This document shows positions 59,581 to 64,000 of a stretch of 64,000 bases of DNA, one piece after another. The stretch comes from Micromonospora sp045209745. GTDB taxonomy: Bacteria > Actinomycetota > Actinomycetes > Mycobacteriales > Micromonosporaceae. The first letter of the stretch is position 1; every line of letters begins with the position of its first letter. The stretch covers positions 6,138,001 through 6,202,000 of the forward strand of contig NZ_CP109273.1 of the NCBI RefSeq assembly GCF_045209745.1, written 5' to 3'. The position numbers were made by a program, and so were the translations under genes. The notes under the pieces were generated by a model. The model made no database searches. It saw nothing but the letters and a program-made list of their open reading frames with translations, and was not told the origin of the DNA.

Positions 59581-62391
59581 TCACCGGTCGGAGGCCAACC
59601 TGACGTGCCGTTCGGCGGCGAAGGCACGGGCCAACTCGGTGCGCGACCGGATGCCCAGCCGGTGGAACACGTTGCGCAGGTGGTGATCGACCGTACGGGT
59701 GGAGAGGAACAGCCGGGCGGCGATCTCCCGGTTGGTGGCTCCCTCCGCGACAAGCTCGGCGATCCGCAGTTGCTGGCCGGTCAGCAGTCGCGCCGCCGGC
59801 AGGTCCGGCGGACCGACCGACTCCCCGGCTGCGCGCAGCTCCCTGGTGGCCTGCTCAGCCCAGCAAGCCGCCCCGAGCAGGCTGAACATCTCGCGGGCCT
59901 GGTGCAGGTGCGTGCGCGCGTCGCGAGGGCGTCGGCTGCGGCGCAGCTCCTGGCCGAACAGCAACTCGGTGCGGGCCCGCTCGAACGTGCCGGCCTCCGT
60001 CGGGTGCAACCGCAAGGCGGTCTGGAAATGCCGTTCCGCCTCGGTGCCGCCCCGCGGCGCGAGCAGCGCGTGGCACCGGGCGGACAGGGCCCGGCGCAAC
60101 GGGCTCGCGGTGCTGCTGGCCCACCGGTCGAACACGGCGAGCGCGGCCGTTGCCGCCGGTCGGTGCGCCAGGTGCGCCGCCGCTTCCACCAGGTAGGGCG
60201 TGGCCATCACCTGCACGAGGACCTGACCTCGGCCGGTGCCGAGGCGGGCCAGCGACGCCAGTCGGTCCGCGGCCTCGGCGTGCCGGCCGTCGACCAGGTC
60301 GAGCACCGCCAGGGCCCACCCGGCGAGCGCGTGCGGACGGCTACCCGGCGTCGGCGACTCGCCGATTTCGCGGATCCGCCGCAGGCTGGTGTCGCGGTCG
60401 GCCCGCATCGCGGCGAGCACGGCCAGCATGCCCAAATGGACGTTGGCGCAGTTGACCTGACCGCTGGCACGGGCCACCCGCAACCCGTCGCGGGAGGTTT
60501 CCGCCGCCGCTTCGTGCCGACCCAGCCAATACTCGGCGATCGCTCGCAACTCCAGCGCCCGGGACAACATGGACAGCTCGCCCCGCTCCCGGGCCAGCCC
60601 GACGGCGCGCTCGGCGAGCCGGTGCGCCGCGCCGTCCACGGCCACCAGCAGGCCGGCCGCCGCCGCACAGGTGAGCGCGGTGGGGGTCAGCGCCGGCCCG
60701 GTCAACCGGCCGCCCAGCACGACGGCGCGGCGCAGCGCGGGCCCGGCCCGCTCGTGATCGCCCCGCAGGGTCGCCGCGACCCCGGCAATCAGACAGCTCA
60801 TCAGTTCCAGGACCGGCGGGTCGCTCGGGCGCCGCAACGCCAGCGCCCGGCGGCCGACCTCGGCGTACCGGTACTGGTCACCGGCGAAGCAGACGGCCTC
60901 GCCGGCTCGTACCAGCCCGGACAACGCCAGGGTGCGGTCGGTGCCGGCCACCACCTGGGCGGCGGCCAGCAATGTGGCCGACGCACCTGGCGCGGCACCG
61001 CACCGCAGCTCCAACTCACCGCGCAGCAGGTCGGCGCGACCCCTGACGGCCGGATCCGTGGACACCGCGCGGAGGCGGTCGAGCAGCAGCCGGGCCACGC
61101 CGGGTTGACCACCGGCCCAGGCATAGTGGGCGGCGGTCAGCAGTCGGGCTGCGCTCTGGGTCGGTTGGTCGCTGAGCTCGGCCGCCCAGCGCAGCGCCGC
61201 CGAGGCGGTTGCCCAGCCGCCAACTCCACCGGCCGCCGCCTGTTCCAGCTCGCTGGCGAGGGCCGGATCGGCACCCGCCGTCGCGGCGGCGAGGTGCATC
61301 GCCCGGCGGAGCCGCTGCCCGTCCGCGACCAGCACCCCGGCGAGCAGCCGGTGTGCCGCCCGGCGCTGCGCGAGTGGCGCGCTGGCCGCGATCATCGTGC
61401 GCACCAATGGCTGCGGGAAGGTGACGCCCCGCGGTTCGACGCGGACCAGGCCGGCGACCTCCGCCGGGGCGAGCGCCTCGACCTCGGTGCCGGCGGCTCC
61501 CGCGGCCCGGATCAGGGTGCCCGGCTCACCGTCCTCGTCGAGCGCGGCGAGCAGCAGCATCCGCCGGGTGTCCGGCGGCAACCGGTCCAGCCGAGCCCGG
61601 TACGCGCGGCCCAGCGCGCCGTCCGCCGGCGGCGCGGTGGGCAGCGACTCCTCCCCCCGCCACTGCCCTGGGCTGAGCACCTCGGCGAGATCCACCAGGG
61701 CCTGCGGGTTGCCGCCGCCGATCGCGGCCAGCGCGGTCAGCACGGACGCGACGGGCCGGTCGGTGCTCTCCCGCTCGGTCAACGGGCGGAGCTGGTCGGT
61801 GAGGACGGCGGCGCTCTCGCGCTCGGTCAGCGCGCGGAGTCGGTACGCCGGTATCCCGTCGACCATGGTGGTGACATCTGCGGTGAGCAGGACGGCGATC
61901 GGAGAGTGCCGCAGTCGGCGGGCCACGAAGGCCAGCACCTGCGCGGTCTGCGGGTCACCTCGGTCGACGTCGTCCATGGTGGCGAGCAGCGGCCGGTTCC
62001 CGGAGGCGGCGACGAGCAATCCGAGCACCGCCATCGACAGCGTCAGTTGGCGCTCCGCCGGGCAGCTCTCCCCGGCCAGCGCGCGCCGCAGCAGTTGGCG
62101 CTGCTCGTCGGGCAGGGCGGCGGCCCGATCGAGCACCGGGTCGACCAGACGCTGGAGGCCGGCGTACGGCAGGGCGGCCTCCTCGGTGAGGCCGGCCCCG
62201 GCGAGCACGGTGCAGCCCGCGGCGTGCCGGTGGGCGTAGCTGACCAGCGCGGTCCGGCCCGATCCGGGCTCCCCGTGCACCAGCAGGGCACCGCCGCCGT
62301 CGGCCACGCCGTCGAGGAGGCTCCGGACAGCCCGGCACTCGTCGTCCCGCCCACGCAGCGCGGTTAGTTGCACTCTTGATGCAGTAACCAT
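59581..62391 (-). CDS. LuxR-family regulator with AAA-type ATPase (LAL type)
   Basis: A 936-residue regulator of the same type as that at 29960-32710. Walker A is LLVHGEPGSGRTALV near residue 40, Walker B LLATMDDVDRGD near residue 140; a long helical repeat region follows, and the C-terminal HTH reads LTGQQLRIAELVAEGATNRE. The two LAL proteins differ strongly in sequence, so they are not a recent duplication. ATG 62391 is preferred because MVTASRVQLTALRGRDDE is family-like; GTG 62406 is an alternative. Target unknown. Confidence 0.88.
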   Translation of the reverse strand: MVTASRVQLTALRGRDDECRAVRSLLDGVADGGGALLVHGEPGSGRTALVSYAHRHAAGCTVLAGAGLTEEAALPYAGLQRLVDPVLDRAAALPDEQRQLLRRALAGESCPAERQLTLSMAVLGLLVAASGNRPLLATMDDVDRGDPQTAQVLAFVARRLRHSPIAVLLTADVTTMVDGIPAYRLRALTERESAAVLTDQLRPLTERESTDRPVASVLTALAAIGGGNPQALVDLAEVLSPGQWRGEESLPTAPPADGALGRAYRARLDRLPPDTRRMLLLAALDEDGEPGTLIRAAGAAGTEVEALAPAEVAGLVRVEPRGVTFPQPLVRTMIAASAPLAQRRAAHRLLAGVLVADGQRLRRAMHLAAATAGADPALASELEQAAAGGVGGWATASAALRWAAELSDQPTQSAARLLTAAHYAWAGGQPGVARLLLDRLRAVSTDPAVRGRADLLRGELELRCGAAPGASATLLAAAQVVAGTDRTLALSGLVRAGEAVCFAGDQYRYAEVGRRALALRRPSDPPVLELMSCLIAGVAATLRGDHERAGPALRRAVVLGGRLTGPALTPTALTCAAAAGLLVAVDGAAHRLAERAVGLARERGELSMLSRALELRAIAEYWLGRHEAAAETSRDGLRVARASGQVNCANVHLGMLAVLAAMRADRDTSLRRIREIGESPTPGSRPHALAGWALAVLDLVDGRHAEAADRLASLARLGTGRGQVLVQVMATPYLVEAAAHLAHRPAATAALAVFDRWASSTASPLRRALSARCHALLAPRGGTEAERHFQTALRLHPTEAGTFERARTELLFGQELRRSRRPRDARTHLHQAREMFSLLGAACWAEQATRELRAAGESVGPPDLPAARLLTGQQLRIAELVAEGATNREIAARLFLSTRTVDHHLRNVFHRLGIRSRTELARAFAAERHVRLASDR

Positions 62392-62455
62392 GCCTGCCAG
62401 TGTCACCCATTGGTAACCGGATGGAAAGAGGGGGCGATATCGGGCCGAGCCGGAA

Positions 62456-63091
62456 TCAGTCGGCCGCGACCTCGGCCAGCAGCGCGCCCACGGTCCGGGT
62501 CATCACCGCGCGGGCCTGATCGACGCCCAGCCCGAGGCCGTAGCGCAGCATCGACCAGGCTGGCCACATGCTGGCCGCCACCAGGGCGTTGAGCAGCTGG
62601 TCCCGACCCCGACCGGCCCGGGTCAGCTCGACGGCGAAGAGCTCCTCGACCTCGTCCCGGACCCGGTCGATGTGCTTGAGGCGGTTGCGGTGCAGTTGGT
62701 CGGAGACCGGTTCCCGCATCTGGGCGGCCCGCGCCGACGGTGTGATGAGTTGCAGCAGCCGGGCCCGTTGCCGGCAGTACGCGTCGACCCGCTTCGCCAG
62801 CGGCAGCCCGGGTGAGATCGGCCGGTAGGCGGCGTCCTGCTGGCGGAGCACCTCCGCGCCGCTCGCCTCGAAGAGCGTCTCCATGTCCTTGAAGTTGGTC
62901 CAGAGCGTCCGCAGCGAGATGCCGGCCCGTTCGGCGATGCGCTCGCCGGTCGGGCGGAGGTCGCCCTCGGAGATGAGTGCGAGGTGCGCCTCGACGATGG
63001 CCGCGCGGGTGCGCTCGGCCCGGGCGGTACGCCCGTCGACCCGGCTCACGACCTCGACCCCGTCCATCCGCCCCCGCCCCTTCATCGCCAT
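62456..63091 (-). CDS. TetR-family transcriptional regulator
   Basis: A 211-residue repressor. The N-terminal HTH (RAERTRAAIVEAHLALISEG, then ISLRTLWTNFKDMETLF) is complete, and a helical ligand-binding domain follows. The ligand is unknown. The neighbouring MaoC gene and the SDR remnant suggest control of a lipid- or alcohol-related pathway. ATG 63091 has GGGAGACGCC before it. The frame also allows ATG 63085 and 63067. Confidence 0.9.
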   Translation of the reverse strand: MAMKGRGRMDGVEVVSRVDGRTARAERTRAAIVEAHLALISEGDLRPTGERIAERAGISLRTLWTNFKDMETLFEASGAEVLRQQDAAYRPISPGLPLAKRVDAYCRQRARLLQLITPSARAAQMREPVSDQLHRNRLKHIDRVRDEVEELFAVELTRAGRGRDQLLNALVAASMWPAWSMLRYGLGLGVDQARAVMTRTVGALLAEVAAD

Positions 63092-63161
63092 GGCGTCTCC
63101 CGACGCACCGCCGAGTCTAGACAGGCGATGATCAGCGACCCGGGACCGACCGTCGGCGCTG

Positions 63162-63341
63162 TCATCCGGCCCGGCCGGTCAGCCAGACGCCGCCGTCGCA
63201 GACGATGGTCTGCCCGGTGATCCAGGTGGCGTTGTCGGAGGCGAGGAAGGCGACCGCGCCAGCCCGATGCTCGGGATCGTCGGAGCGGCCGGGCCCGGCA
63301 TTGGTGACACGACCCGCGAGCCGGCCCGAATATGCATTCAC
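63162..63341 (-). pseudogene. C-terminal fragment of a short-chain dehydrogenase with intact-looking start
   Basis: A 59-codon frame from GTG 63341 ends with HRAGAVAFLASDNATWITGQ and then TIVCDGGVWL, the C-terminal strand and cofactor-loop region of SDR oxidoreductases (A-x-F-L-A-S-x-x-A-x-x-ITGQ). The Rossmann N-terminus and catalytic Tyr-Lys are absent. A TACTAT box lies seven bases before the GTG, so the fragment may be transcribed and translated as a leaderless mini-protein. Confidence 0.65.
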
Positions 63342-63348
63342 GGTGCAG

Positions 63349-63354
63349 ATAGTA
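63349..63354 (-). promoter_or_regulatory. -10 box for a leaderless message (TACTAT)
   Basis: On the minus strand TACTAT, seven bases, then GTG 63341. Confidence 0.4.
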
Positions 63355-63432
63355 GGAGCAGTGATCGGTGTCGGTCAACGTCTGGGAGGCCGCTTCGACC
63401 CTTGCCCGCTCGGCCCGGCGGCGGGCACAGCC

Positions 63433-63474
63433 GTCCGACCGGGCGTGGTCACGCGCGACCACGCCCGGTCGGAC
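63433..63474 (-). terminator. strong hairpin after the binding-protein gene
   Basis: A perfect 18-bp stem (63433-63450 with 63457-63474) and 6-nt loop, 21 bp after the stop at 63495 on the minus strand. Confidence 0.8.
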
Positions 63475-63494
63475 ACCGGGTGTACGACGGGTCG

Positions 63495-64000
63495 TCAGGA
63501 GACGGTCGGCACCCCGTTCGCCGGCGGCGCGGCCGGCGTGGCGGCGTACTCGTTGACCGCCCCGTCCGCCTCGTCGGTCTCGTACGTCGGGCCGAAGTAG
63601 CTCTGCACTCCCCCGCTCACCCGGGACAAACGCTGCCCGCCATACCCCGAGTGGTCCTTGGCGGAGAAGCGCAGTGGCGCCAGACCGGGGCCCTGGAAGC
63701 CACCCTTCTGCACGGCTTCCAGCATTTTCTCCCGGGTGACGTCCTTGCCGGCGGCGAGCAGTGCCTGCACGAAGAGATAGCCGACCGACATGCCGTAGAC
63801 GGTGTTGCCGTCAAACGGCGCGTCCCCGTTGTGCGACTTGTTGACCCTTGCGAAGAGCTGGATCCACGGGTTCGCGGTGTCGTTCTGCATTGGCAGGTAG
63901 TTGGTGCCGACCATGCCCTCCAGCAGCGGGGCGGCGGCGCCGAGCTGCTTGGCCAGGGTGGGGTGGTCGGCGCCGACGTTGGAGACCAGCCACTGCGGTT
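63495..64000 (-). CDS. branched-chain amino-acid-type ABC substrate-binding protein (C-terminal part; runs off the window)
   Basis: At least 168 residues, open at the window's right edge. The stretches QWLVSNVGADHPTLAKQLG, MVGTNYLPMQND, YGMSVGYLFVQALLAAGKDV and MLEAVQKGGFQGPGL match the second lobe of periplasmic binding protein family 6 (LivK/urea/amide type). The gene would encode an extracellular lipoprotein; its signal peptide lies beyond the window. Its transport partners are not visible. Confidence 0.88.
   Translation of the reverse strand, partial: PQWLVSNVGADHPTLAKQLGAAAPLLEGMVGTNYLPMQNDTANPWIQLFARVNKSHNGDAPFDGNTVYGMSVGYLFVQALLAAGKDVTREKMLEAVQKGGFQGPGLAPLRFSAKDHSGYGGQRLSRVSGGVQSYFGPTYETDEADGAVNEYAATPAAPPANGVPTVS

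Noticed and set aside
59254..62367. 1037-codon open frame on the plus strand
   Set aside because: Antisense to MaoC and the second LuxR gene. Composition is typical of a shadow frame.
29960..62391. The two large LuxR ATPase regulators as a recent duplication
   Set aside because: They share only the general LAL architecture and motifs. Sequences differ strongly throughout, including around Walker A (GPAGIGKTE versus GEPGSGRTA).
1..64000. tRNA, rRNA, riboswitch or phage attachment site
   Set aside because: No cloverleaf, rRNA motif, known riboswitch core or integrase/att arrangement was recognised by reading. A covariance-model scan would be needed to exclude small RNAs.

Overview
The window is about 71% GC by eye and reads as chromosomal DNA of a soil actinomycete, most likely Micromonospora or a close relative in the Micromonosporaceae. 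The signs are strong G/C codon bias, many GTG starts with GTGA/ATGA overlaps, at least ten genes that look leaderless (TANNNT box 6-7 nt before the start codon), SARP/AfsR and large LuxR ATPase regulators, and secreted enzymes with Pro/Thr linkers and CBM2 modules. The genus is an inference from style, not from a marker gene.

Region 1 (1-9.6 kb) holds an O-methyltransferase, an alpha/beta hydrolase and a metallophosphoesterase. Next come two divergent HTH/TPR-type regulators that are both broken: one by frameshifts plus a palindromic repeat, the other by a 1675-bp IS1380-family element with a clean CTAA duplication. A Nudix hydrolase, a small unknown protein and a decayed fragment follow. Region 2 (9.6-25.5 kb) has three secreted polysaccharide-related proteins (GH71/99-like with two F5/8C modules, a beta-helix protein, a GH5 cellulase with CBM2), a SARP regulator and scattered housekeeping enzymes. 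Region 3 (25.6-35.7 kb) carries an IS607-type element with TnpB, a DHA2 drug exporter, a LuxR ATPase regulator and an operon of one small protein and three lipoproteins of unknown role.

Region 4 (35.7-55.1 kb) is the functional core: a glucuronoxylan utilisation locus. Secreted GH10 xylanase-CBM2, CE1-type esterase-CBM2 and CE3-type esterase-CBM2 would cut and deacetylate xylan outside the cell. An LplA/YtcP/LplB-type ABC importer without its own ATPase would bring in the (aldourono-)oligosaccharides. A large minus-strand operon (GH3, two permeases, binding protein, GH39, DUF624 membrane protein, GH42, GH67 alpha-glucuronidase), together with a divergent LacI regulator-CE7 esterase pair, would finish degradation in the cytoplasm. 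CGAAACTTTCG-type palindromes in the divergent promoter are the probable LacI operators.

Region 5 (55.1-64 kb) is a patchwork: a truncated serine recombinase, the 5' stub of an IS110 element, SRPBCC and F420-type proteins, a transketolase, a MaoC hydratase behind a 32-codon ORF, LuxR and TetR regulators, a truncated SDR with an intact-looking leaderless promoter, and the C-terminal part of a branched-chain-amino-acid-type binding protein that runs off the window. No rRNA, tRNA or CRISPR array was recognised. I did not find a system that is clearly new to biology. The best leads for follow-up are the TnpB guide-RNA region, the IS110 left-end stub, the lipoprotein operon and the operator network of the xylan locus.
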